From positions 186,001-250,000 of the forward strand of contig NZ_CALCZQ010000052.1 in NCBI RefSeq assembly GCF_937903345.1: a stretch of DNA of 64,000 nt, written 5' to 3'. Origin of the DNA: an uncultured Emticicia sp. (GTDB taxonomy: Bacteria > Bacteroidota > Bacteroidia > Cytophagales > Spirosomataceae). Positions 41,101 through 48,057 of this stretch are shown piece after piece (within the stretch, counting starts at the first letter, position 1; each line of letters starts with the position of its first letter). The position numbers were made by a program, and so were the translations under genes. Under the pieces are notes generated by a model that saw only the letters and a program-made list of their open reading frames with translations, made no database searches and had not been told where the DNA came from.

Positions 41101-41951
41101 TTTTGACAAATCCGCTTCGTTTAGTAGCTCAAAAATTAAAGAAAACCAGTTTGGATAAACTTAACGAACGCCTGGAATGGCACTCGGATGATGAAATTGG
41201 TATTTTGATGCGAGAGTATAACAAAATGTTGAAAAAACTCGAAGAGAGTAAAGTGGCGTTGTCAATGAGTGAAAAACAAACAGCATGGCGAGAAATGGCT
41301 AAGCAAGTCGCTCACGAAATTAAGAACCCATTGACACCAATGAAGCTTTCGATTCAGCAATTACAACGCACAATTGTGGTTGATAATCCGAAAACCAAAG
41401 AACGCATTGCTCGTGCCTTAAACTCATTGACCGAACAAATTGATAACATCAGCGAAATTGCCAATTCTTTTTCCGAATTTGCAAAAATGCCTGTGCCACG
41501 AAATGAGCTTTTCGACCTTGTGCCATTGATTCAGAAATCTGCTGATTTATATGCCGAAGACGAAAGAATTTCGCTCAATGCTTATATCAAAGAAAAAGAA
41601 GCATGGGTGGTTGGAGATCACCAATTTATGAGTCGGGTAATTACGAACTTGATTATCAACGGAATACAGTCTGTACCTAAAGAAAAACGTGTAATTATTA
41701 ATCTTCGATTGTATCGCAACGAAGATGATAATATTGCTATTATTGAAATCCAAGACAATGGTTCGGGGATACCAGAAAATATTCGTCAGCGTGTATTTAT
41801 TCCAAATTTTACAACCAAAGATGGAGGGTCAGGGCTCGGATTGGCAATGGCTCGTAGGGGCGTAGAACACGCAGGTGGAAATATTTGGTTTGAAACCGAA
41901 ACCAACCGAGGAACTACTTTTTTTATAGATTTACCGCTGGCGATTAGATAG
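38181..41951 (+). CDS. Large membrane sensor histidine kinase
   Basis: 1256 aa; the frame has no ATG near the start, so TTG at 38181 (or 38202) is used. A first span lies at about 30-48. A long loop follows to about 230, then a block of membrane segments (235-255, 265-290 and further to about 505). A second extracytoplasmic region follows from about 510 to 740, and more spans near 755-770, 795-815 and 950-975. A HAMP segment (LTNPLRLVAQKLKKTSLDKL) is at about 975. The DHp box is AHEIKNPLTPMKLSIQQLQR with His1045. The ATPase has NLIINGIQSVP, DNGSGIPEN, FTTKDGGSGLGLAMARRGVE. This NtrY-like pattern phosphorylates a partner. No response regulator lies nearby. Confidence 0.9.
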   Translation: MSLAWFSLKSKGNILSEKALELLKKHIFLILSVVLFGVAALNFFILEKDAPGASEQHYISSIKSRVKSKILISKNELVNVSLQYQKSSGNSFLNFETHTVYPYFVFSNGQLIYWSDHRYVPDYRQLTKGEQTCLLYDDKGKYITNSVAFNLKGAKVEIFSLINLYRRFRNENDYLKNGYNHEIFITEPREISNQPNIKSLYNIDDDNGKYLFTIIPPQIEKINSPNIPTNTLFLLALSILLFGVYIIIWISRLRKKHQFGRAFILLMLYLFFVRLIMLANSIPFIFYESSLFNPKFLTVSELAPSLGDVLLNAIVVFILAVYLVQSFYRSTLYYKLFKAPKVFQNILSITLVVIAILYTFISYRNLCNIYEKSQFSLDLSLSISFATLKIATLWFYLILSAIFFLVLHLSSSLFLRINKNTKKGIINWLLGLVIGSIIIAILDQFRWIYILTGVYFLMVYHFKYTRFLYSFKYKTTIYFFTGAFVFALIAMYVIRAEEQKKDYFDKQNFGQKYLAENDLLGEGLLTRVVQTIEEDSSIREAFNRQTLAREQTQQLIKSKHLDLYFDRYDTEVLAFDSKGNSLDLMEGAKNLSFYEKTFKQLAYKTANPSVFFINDVGNNFIKQYLAFIPIQENSSLVGHVVLDLKLRDEFAQSVYPELLLDKKFTQTPDTKNYSYAIYDKANRLIFSSGSYNYIRKLPVSVLSDSILYEKGIELNDFTHVGKIGQNGRKIVISAKYQEWRNLFSNFSFLFLLSVLFIIIIMILYAIRYGLKNLNVNFATKIQLYINAAFLLPLLLVIIITLSVIDSTFINNQEQGYLDNTKNITSTVQLQLENFIQNRMSRAFLEQEINDLARDTKLDINFYSLEGKLDLTTRPLVYEYGLLSKYINPAAYRRIIEENENEALLPESLGNLKYKTAYMSIKGYDSKTIGVIGIPFFDAKPTLDRQVTDVVASILSVFASLFLILLILSYFASNILTNPLRLVAQKLKKTSLDKLNERLEWHSDDEIGILMREYNKMLKKLEESKVALSMSEKQTAWREMAKQVAHEIKNPLTPMKLSIQQLQRTIVVDNPKTKERIARALNSLTEQIDNISEIANSFSEFAKMPVPRNELFDLVPLIQKSADLYAEDERISLNAYIKEKEAWVVGDHQFMSRVITNLIINGIQSVPKEKRVIINLRLYRNEDDNIAIIEIQDNGSGIPENIRQRVFIPNFTTKDGGSGLGLAMARRGVEHAGGNIWFETETNRGTTFFIDLPLAIR

Positions 41952-42045
41952 TTATATTTTTTAAGTTAAATTTATTATTCGTCTGTATCTGATTCAACCG
42001 ATGAAGCGGTAGCAAAAAATCTAAACTTGCACAAAAAATGTACAA

Positions 42046-42699
42046 ATGTACTTCTTCGATATAAATAACATACTTTTTGAGTTTCTAGGCGTAAAAATGA
42101 GCAACCTCGAATTTTACGCAACGATTACTGGTTTAGTGGCAGTTATTCTGTCAGTTCGTGAAAATGTATGGAGTTGGGTGCTGGGCTTAGTAAATGTCGT
42201 GCTGGCCTTTCTGATGTTTTATCAGATTCAACTTTACCCTGATATGTTTTTGCAAGTATTCTTTTTTATCACAAATATCATCGGTTTTTGGCAATGGAAA
42301 TTTCCGAATGCACAAGAAGCTAATTTTCGTAATGAGCTAAAAGTCAGCCAATTACCTTTGCAGCAGTTTGCTATCTATTCGATAGTTGGCTTAGTTTGTA
42401 CTTATTTACTCGGCACATTTGCCAAGAACCTTAGCGACCTAATTCCGCAACTTTTCAGTAAACCGAGTGCATTTCCTTATATGGATTCGTTTACAACCGT
42501 CATGAGTATTTTTGCTACATTTTTGCTCATCAGAAAAAAAGTAGAAGCATGGTGGACCTGGCTTGCCATTGACATGATTAGTACTTACATGTATTTTGTG
42601 AAAGAAGTTAAATTATACTCGTTGTTATATGCGGTTTTTTGTGTAATTGCACTTTTCGGAGCAATTAATTGGACTAAAGAGTATAGAAAATCTATGTAA
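42046..42699 (+). CDS. pnuC: PnuC-type nicotinamide riboside transporter
   Basis: 217 aa, about seven hydrophobic spans. It starts with MYFFDINNILFEFLGVKMSN, a usual PnuC head, and the pattern SVRENVWSWVLGLVNVVLAF and DMFLQVFFFITNIIGFWQWK is characteristic of PnuC. PnuC lets nicotinamide riboside or thiamine enter by facilitated diffusion. No TPP-riboswitch-like element was seen upstream and no kinase such as nadR is adjacent, so the ligand is undecided. The gene lies between the sensor kinase and rhaI with its own spacing on both sides. Confidence 0.87.
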   Translation: MYFFDINNILFEFLGVKMSNLEFYATITGLVAVILSVRENVWSWVLGLVNVVLAFLMFYQIQLYPDMFLQVFFFITNIIGFWQWKFPNAQEANFRNELKVSQLPLQQFAIYSIVGLVCTYLLGTFAKNLSDLIPQLFSKPSAFPYMDSFTTVMSIFATFLLIRKKVEAWWTWLAIDMISTYMYFVKEVKLYSLLYAVFCVIALFGAINWTKEYRKSM

Positions 42700-42817
42700 G
42701 CTTAACAGGCAAGTACAGGATAGTTATATGATTTTTTTGAGAGAAAATTGCTTCAGTTTTACAATAGCATTCAGCGAAACATCGCAGTGAATTTATCATT
42801 TAACATTAATCATCGCA

Positions 42818-42831
42818 CGGGCGACCCCGTT
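42818..42831. repeat. ACGGG..CCCGT mini-stem upstream of rhaI
   Basis: ACGGG-CGAC-CCCGT, a small GC-rich hairpin, lies 13 bases before the rhaI start at 42845, where it could affect initiation. Confidence 0.35.
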
Positions 42832-42844
42832 ATCATTAATTAAG

Positions 42845-44122
42845 ATGCTCAATAACGATATTATTCAACAACAAAACGAAAAATTACAGGCTGAACATCA
42901 GTTTAGATTGACATATTTAGCCGAACTCCTCGACCGTAAAGGTATTGATATTCAAACAATTATTGATAAAATTAAGGCTTTTCAAGTAGCTATTCCGAGT
43001 TGGGCTTTGGGAACAGGCGGCACTCGCTTCGGGCGTTTTCCGAATGGTGGTGAGCCAAGAAATTTAGAAGAAAAAATTGAAGATGTGGGTTTGATTCACC
43101 AATTAAATCGTTCCTCAAACTCCATTTCGTTACACATTCCGTGGGATATTCCAACTGATGCCAATGCCATCAAACAATTATTGAAAGCCAATGATTTGAC
43201 GATTGACTCGGTAAACTCTAATACTTTTCAAGACCAAAAAGACCAATCTTATTCATATAAATTTGGCTCACTTTCGCATACCAAAAGCGAAGTGCGTGAG
43301 TTGGCAATTCAGCATAATATTCAGTGTGTGGAATACGGTAAAATGCTTGATTCCAAGGTACTTACGGTTTGGTTGGCTGATGGTTCAAACTTCCCTGGAC
43401 AATCGCATTTCAGAAGTGCCTATCAACGCACAAGCGATTCATTATCAAGTATTTACAAATCAATGCCAGACGACTGGACGATGTTGATAGAATACAAGCC
43501 TTACGAGCCGCATTTCTATTCAATGGTGATTCCTGATTGGGGAACTTCCTACTCGCTTTGTCAAAGTGTAGGAAAAAATGCCCAAGTTTTAGTTGATTTA
43601 GGACACCATTTGCCAAACACTAACATCGAACAAATTGTTGGACGATTAATGCACTTTGGTCGCCTTGGTGGTTTCCACTTCAATGGATCAATGTACGGCG
43701 ATGACGATCTGACAACCGGAAGTATTAAACCTTATCAATTCTTCTTGATTTTCAACGAATTGGTAGATGGAATGCAAGACGATAGCGTGAAAAATCCGCC
43801 CTTAGCATGGATGATTGATGCAAGCCATAATACAAAAGACCCAATCGAAGATTTATTACAATCGGTCAATGCCATTCTGACGACTTACGCAAAAGCACTT
43901 TTGGTTGATAGAGTAGCATTAGCTGATGCCCAAGAAAGCAACGATGTGCTGCGTGCCGAAGAATTATTGCGTGATACTTTCTTGACTGATGCAAGGGCAT
44001 TAGTAGCAGAAGCTAGTCGCCAAGCAGGTGGAGCAATCGACCCAATTGCAACTTTCCGTGAAGGAAAAGTTAGAAGCGGATTGATTGATAAAAGAGGGTT
44101 TAGTATGGCTACGGGGCTGTAA
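42845..44122 (+). CDS. rhaI: L-rhamnose isomerase (RhaI type)
   Basis: 425 aa, TIM-barrel sugar isomerase of the xylose-isomerase-like fold, unlike the RhaA type. Motifs include IPSWALGTGGTRFGRFPNGG, LHIPWDIPTD, and the metal-binding segments MLIEYKPYEPHFYS, VLVDLGHHLPNTN, GGFHFNGSMYGDDD and AWMIDASHNTKDP. It interconverts L-rhamnose and L-rhamnulose with a divalent metal. The lutABC operon follows, which fits L-lactaldehyde to L-lactate catabolism. The kinase and aldolase of the path are not in this window. Confidence 0.9.
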   Translation: MLNNDIIQQQNEKLQAEHQFRLTYLAELLDRKGIDIQTIIDKIKAFQVAIPSWALGTGGTRFGRFPNGGEPRNLEEKIEDVGLIHQLNRSSNSISLHIPWDIPTDANAIKQLLKANDLTIDSVNSNTFQDQKDQSYSYKFGSLSHTKSEVRELAIQHNIQCVEYGKMLDSKVLTVWLADGSNFPGQSHFRSAYQRTSDSLSSIYKSMPDDWTMLIEYKPYEPHFYSMVIPDWGTSYSLCQSVGKNAQVLVDLGHHLPNTNIEQIVGRLMHFGRLGGFHFNGSMYGDDDLTTGSIKPYQFFLIFNELVDGMQDDSVKNPPLAWMIDASHNTKDPIEDLLQSVNAILTTYAKALLVDRVALADAQESNDVLRAEELLRDTFLTDARALVAEASRQAGGAIDPIATFREGKVRSGLIDKRGFSMATGL

Positions 44123-44186
44123 ATTTCGGTCTGTATAGAAGGTCTGACCGCACTCTTACAGCGAAAAAACATAATTCATCAAAACA

Positions 44187-44212
44187 AAGGTCAGGCGTTC
44201 AATACTGACCTT
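44187..44212. promoter_or_regulatory. Inverted repeat between rhaI and lutA
   Basis: AAGGTCAG (44187-44194) and CTGACCTT (44205-44212) form a perfect eight-pair stem with a 10-base loop, 19 bases before the lutA ATG. A related GGTCTGACC lies at 44142-44150. It may be an operator or attenuator. Confidence 0.45.
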
Positions 44213-44231
44213 AACTTTAGCCCTTAAAAAT

Positions 44232-44972
44232 ATGAAAGTAGCCTTATTTATACCTTGTTACGTTGACCAGTTTTACCCGAATGTGGGTATTGCGACCTTG
44301 CAATTATTGGAAAAATTGGGCGTGGAAGTTGTGTTTCCGATGAAACAAACTTGTTGTGGGCAACCGATGGCAAACGGTGGTTGTGAACAAGATTCAAAAG
44401 TTGTATATGAACATTTTGTAGGTACATTTTCTGAGTTTGATTACATCGTTACACCTTCGGGAAGCTGTACTTATCATATCAAGAAACATTACGATATTAT
44501 TGAGCAAACGCCAGCCGTCCAGAAAGTTAGAAAGTCGGTTTATGAATTAGTTGATTTTATCGAAAATGTTGTAAAAATAGAAGAAATTCCTGTCGATTTT
44601 CCACACAAAGTTGGTTTACATTTAAGTTGTCACGGACAGCGTGGACTTCGCCAGGCCAATGCTTCCGAAATTACAGGCGTTCGAGATGGACAAATTTCTA
44701 AACTTCTCCGAAAACTAAAAGGAATCGAACTAACCGAATTGAATCGAAACGACGAATGTTGCGGTTTTGGAGGAATGTTTTGTGTAACAGAAGAAGCAGT
44801 TTCTGCACGCATGGGGCAAGACCGAATTGTTGACCATTTATGCAACGGAACGAAGGTTCTGACGGGAGGAGATGTATCTTGCTTGATGCACCTCGAAGGC
44901 ATCGTAAAACGTCAAAACGCACCAATAAAAGTAATGCACATTGCCGAAATTTTGAACGGAAATCAACCATGA
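44232..44972 (+). CDS. lutA: Lactate utilization protein A
   Basis: 246 aa, two CCG cysteine-rich domains. The first is CYVDQFYPNVG, then KQTCCGQPMANGG; the second is LSCHGQRGLRQANAS and DECCGFGGMFCVTEEAVSA. LutA, with LutB and LutC, oxidises L-lactate to pyruvate in place of a flavin lactate dehydrogenase. The cysteines would hold non-cubane or 4Fe-4S clusters of heterodisulfide-reductase type. The TGA stop overlaps the lutB ATG by four bases (ATGA), so translation is coupled. Confidence 0.94.
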   Translation: MKVALFIPCYVDQFYPNVGIATLQLLEKLGVEVVFPMKQTCCGQPMANGGCEQDSKVVYEHFVGTFSEFDYIVTPSGSCTYHIKKHYDIIEQTPAVQKVRKSVYELVDFIENVVKIEEIPVDFPHKVGLHLSCHGQRGLRQANASEITGVRDGQISKLLRKLKGIELTELNRNDECCGFGGMFCVTEEAVSARMGQDRIVDHLCNGTKVLTGGDVSCLMHLEGIVKRQNAPIKVMHIAEILNGNQP

Positions 44973-46357
44973 ACCACCAAAATCACCCAGAATTAGCCGA
45001 AGCTTTCAACAAAGATTTTGAGCGTACGACTTGGCACGATGAAACGCTCTGGTTTGTGCGTCAGAAGCGAGATAAAGCAGTTTATCCAATTCCAGAATTT
45101 CAGGATTTACGCACACTTGCGTCCGAAATCAAAGACCATACCCTGAGTAATCTTGATAATTATCTTATTGAATTTGAGCAAAATGCCATAAAAAATGGTG
45201 TAAAAGTGCATTGGGCAGCCGATGCTGCCGAGCACAACCAAATTGTGATGGAAATTATCAAAAGTTCGAGCAAAGTTGAGGGAAGAAATCCTCGTTTGGT
45301 GAAAAGCAAATCAATGCTCACCGAAGAATGTCACTTGAATGGTTTTCTGGAAAATAATAATATTGATGTAGTTGATACCGACCTAGGCGAACGTATCGTG
45401 CAGTTTAGAAACGAACCTCCAAGCCACATTGTATTGCCCGCCATTCACCTCAAAAAAGAAGATGTTGGTGAAACTTTTCACGTACATTTGGGTACGACCA
45501 AAGGCGAAAAAGACCCCCAAATTTTGACTGAAGCGGCACGTCAGCACCTCAGAGGAAAATTTGTAGCGGCTGACGTGGCTCTTACGGGTGTGAATTTTGC
45601 GATAGCCGAAACTGGTAGTTTTGTGGTTTGTACCAACGAAGGTAATGCAGATTTAGGTGTTAATTTAGCAAAGGTGCATATTGCTTGTATGGGTATCGAA
45701 AAGATTATTCCCAAACTTCATCATTTATCAGTTTACACCCGATTACTCGCCAGAAGTGCTACTGGTCAGCCAATAACGACTTATACTTCCCATTTTACAA
45801 AGCCAGCCGAAGGAAAAGAAATGCACATCGTGATTGTGGATAATGGTAGAACGCAACAACTCGGTAGAGCAGATTTTCGTGCTTCATTGAAATGTATTCG
45901 TTGCGGTGCTTGTATGAATACCTGTCCAGTTTATCGTCGTAGTGGTGGACATAGCTACGATTTTACCGTGCCCGGCCCAATTGGTGCGATTCTTTCTCCG
46001 AATATTGATTTGCACAAGCATAAAAGCTTGCCATTCGCTTCTACGCTTTGTGGTTCTTGCTCCGACGTTTGCCCAGTAAAAATTGATATTCATGTGCAGC
46101 TTTATAAATGGCGACAAATTGTAGGGCAAGCTAATGAACTTACTGCCGCTAAAAAATGGGGTATGAAAGGCATGGCGAAGGTACTTTCGATGCCAAAAGT
46201 ATATGATTTGAGTGGAAAACTGGCTCGTGGAGCTTTGCGAATTTTACCGCATGGACTTACTCACAATCAAAGCATGAATCCATGGGCAAAAGCGAGAGAG
46301 CTGCCCGACGCTCCGAAGCAGAGTTTTAAGGAATGGTATGAGGAAAATAGACAATGA
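44969..46357 (+). CDS. lutB: Lactate utilization protein B, iron-sulfur subunit
   Basis: 462 aa from the ATG at 44969, which overlaps the lutA stop; the longer frame to 44840 is rejected. The N-terminal part is the LUD-type domain (LPAIHLKKEDVGETFHVHLG, GVNFAIAETGSFVV). Two 4Fe-4S sets follow: CIRCGACMNTCPVY (about 310) and LCGSCSDVCPVKI (about 365). It passes electrons from lactate oxidation, probably to menaquinone. lutC follows after 81 bases with a repeat-like AATTATC stretch between. Confidence 0.94.
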   Translation: MNHQNHPELAEAFNKDFERTTWHDETLWFVRQKRDKAVYPIPEFQDLRTLASEIKDHTLSNLDNYLIEFEQNAIKNGVKVHWAADAAEHNQIVMEIIKSSSKVEGRNPRLVKSKSMLTEECHLNGFLENNNIDVVDTDLGERIVQFRNEPPSHIVLPAIHLKKEDVGETFHVHLGTTKGEKDPQILTEAARQHLRGKFVAADVALTGVNFAIAETGSFVVCTNEGNADLGVNLAKVHIACMGIEKIIPKLHHLSVYTRLLARSATGQPITTYTSHFTKPAEGKEMHIVIVDNGRTQQLGRADFRASLKCIRCGACMNTCPVYRRSGGHSYDFTVPGPIGAILSPNIDLHKHKSLPFASTLCGSCSDVCPVKIDIHVQLYKWRQIVGQANELTAAKKWGMKGMAKVLSMPKVYDLSGKLARGALRILPHGLTHNQSMNPWAKARELPDAPKQSFKEWYEENRQ

Positions 46358-46438
46358 ACAATTATCAATTATCAATCGGACGTAGTTTCTCCGAGCGACC
46401 GTCGTTATTTAATTTAATTATTTGGTAATCAAGTATCT

Positions 46439-47002
46439 ATGACCAGCAGAGAAAAGATATTATCGAGTATCGCAAGCAATAAACCTTCGTTGGTATCATT
46501 GCCAAATGTGCCAATTTTTGAAGGCGATGGAAGCGTTGAGCGATTCAAAACCGTATTGGAAAGTATTGGGGGAACGGCTGTGGAACTTACTACAAAATCA
46601 GAATGTCAAGAAGCAATTGACAAATATTACCATGATTTAGTAAATATAGCTTCTGATATTGTCAATGCAAACGTTCCCATAAATCTTGCTACAACCAAAG
46701 AAATTTTGGAGCAAGTTGATTTAGCGGTTATTCAAGGAGAAATTGGTGTGGCAGAAAATGGCACAATTTGGGTGCCTGAAAGTAATATGCTTAATCGTGC
46801 TTTGCCATTTATTACTCAACATTTAGTTTTGGTACTTGACAAAAAGAATATCGTGGCCAATATGCAACAAGCTTATGACAAACTCGAAGGTGTAGATAGT
46901 TACGGTGTCTTTATAGCTGGTCCATCAAAAACAGCAGACATTGAGCAATCATTGGTTATTGGAGCTCACGGTGCGAGGAGTATGATGGTGTTGATTTATT
47001 AA
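46439..47002 (+). CDS. lutC: Lactate utilization protein C
   Basis: 187 aa, LUD-domain protein. Conserved segments are LAVIQGEIGVAENGTIWVPE and FIAGPSKTADIEQSLVIGAHG, typical of LutC/YkgG. It is the third component of the LutABC lactate oxidation system, with its substrate path shared with LutB. It ends the operon. Confidence 0.92.
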   Translation: MTSREKILSSIASNKPSLVSLPNVPIFEGDGSVERFKTVLESIGGTAVELTTKSECQEAIDKYYHDLVNIASDIVNANVPINLATTKEILEQVDLAVIQGEIGVAENGTIWVPESNMLNRALPFITQHLVLVLDKKNIVANMQQAYDKLEGVDSYGVFIAGPSKTADIEQSLVIGAHGARSMMVLIY

Positions 47003-47021
47003 AATTTAATGCTGTATGCGT

Positions 47022-47090
47022 TAGGCTATATGCTTTAAGCGATTAAAATAGCTCTTTTTACATATAGCTTATGGCATAATGCGTATAGCC
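47022..47090. repeat. Long-loop hairpin downstream of lutC
   Basis: AGGCTATATGC near 47022 and GCGTATAGCCT near 47080 pair in 10 of 11 positions, followed by a T run. This may end the lut transcript. Similar TTAAGC/GCATA text occurs before pntAB. Confidence 0.4.
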
Positions 47091-47100
47091 TTTTTCATTT

Positions 47101-47260
47101 CACCATCACTAAAGACTGATACACTCTGAAAAATCAGATTTTGGTAGTATCTCGATGGCTTCAGTCATAGTCATTCGAAAGATAGTCTTCTTTTTCGATT
47201 CCTTATAAGTTAGATAATTACTTTCTGATTCTACAAAAAGTAGGTTTTCGAAGCATCTTC
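47101..47260 (-). pseudogene. Remnant of a LytTR-type response regulator
   Basis: On the minus strand the frame from 47255 reads CFENLLFVESESNYLTYKES, KKKTIFRMTMTEAIEILPKS and DF; this is the LytTR DNA-binding fold (LFVES.SNYLTY, IxLxTMxEAxxxLP). A frameshift then occurs and the expected RVHRSYIV segment is found in the next frame as RVYQSLVMV. The receiver domain is not recognisable upstream. It is a decayed gene, not a working one. Confidence 0.65.
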
Positions 47261-47261
47261 T

Positions 47262-47447
47262 TCATTTGCTTTCGTTTTTTGAACAATCTGATTTCGATGA
47301 TTGAAAAGTGCTGAAATAAGATAATTTGATGTATAACCTGGTAAGGAGAATCAAAGATTTTGGTACGGGTAAGAGAATTTTTGGTATAAATAGCAGCAAA
47401 AAAATATTATGGTCAATGACAATTTTTTTCGTACTTTTAGCATGCAT
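47262..47447 (-). pseudogene. Decayed PIN-like toxin start
   Basis: On the minus strand an ATG at 47447 opens MHAKSTKKIVIDHNIFLLLF, which resembles the first strand and acid site of PIN nucleases (KIVIDTNIF) with His in place of Thr. The following residues do not show the other acidic PIN positions. It starts 20 bases after the antitoxin-like frame. I judge it a remnant. Confidence 0.35.
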
Positions 47448-47467
47448 CTAATTTTGTTGTTGTCACA

Positions 47468-47647
47468 TCAATTATTTTTAATTTCTTCGCCGATTTTAAG
47501 AATAAGTTCCTCCAAATTAACTTTTCTTGTCAATTCTACTAATTTTAGTCTTTCTAAAAATTAAAATAATCTATTCTTATCCATCAATGATTTATCAATA
47601 CTCATAATATATAGATCGATGCTGGTTTGCACTTCTATTGCATTCAT
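47468..47647 (-). pseudogene. Antitoxin-like small gene with an in-frame stop
   Basis: A 59-codon frame on the minus strand begins MNAIEVQTSIDLYIMSIDKS and ends TRKVNLEELILKIGEEIKNN, interrupted by one TAA after KNRLF. The composition resembles small antitoxins that precede PIN or RelE toxins. A PIN-like start follows 20 bases on. No function is expected. Confidence 0.4.
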
Positions 47648-47867
47648 ACTATAGTTATTTTAAATGAAGTTACACATTTCCCGACTTGCTTCAAATTCAC
47701 TTGTTGAGCTGTCATTTAAGTATTTTTGATTGTGTTTTTAGTAGCAAATTGAATCAAAAATATCACATTGGTGGTTAAAACTAAAACCACTGTGATGACC
47801 TCCAACAGCTTTGTGACCAATTAATCAATCCATGTGATTTGCTTTGGCATAATAATTCGCATTTCTT
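47648..47867. other. AT-rich gene-free stretch
   Basis: About 220 bases with no credible gene. It holds the part of the graveyard upstream of the antitoxin-like frame. Confidence 0.4.
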
Positions 47868-47915
47868 TGTGGAACGAAACGGTTCGCCGTAGCGATTGAA
47901 CTTCGTTCAAAAGAT
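47868..47915. repeat. Nested palindromic element (family 2)
   Basis: GTGGAACGAA and CTTCGTTCA arms enclose ACGG-TTCG-CCGT. The arms match the element at 23314-23341, where the core is different. It lies upstream of the BatA-type gene. Confidence 0.55.
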
Positions 47916-48057
47916 TGAAGAAAGTATAACAATTTATTGAAAGTATTTTCAGACTTTTACGTTGTAAAAAGCTGCTCTTTTAAATTTGATTAATAATTTT
48001 AAAAACTATTGACTGTCGTGCGGAATGTCGCTCGATATTGACGGTAGACTTCAAAAT

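Noticed and set aside
42700..42844. A riboswitch controlling pnuC or rhaI
   Set aside because: No conserved TPP or NAD-type core was seen; only a small GC-rich stem is present.
44840..44968. Upstream extension of lutB
   Set aside because: It runs in another frame within lutA; the ATG at 44969 overlaps the lutA stop and begins the family's usual N-terminus.
44630..44970. Minus-strand frames of 90 aa within lutA
   Set aside because: They are antisense to conserved CCG motifs of lutA.
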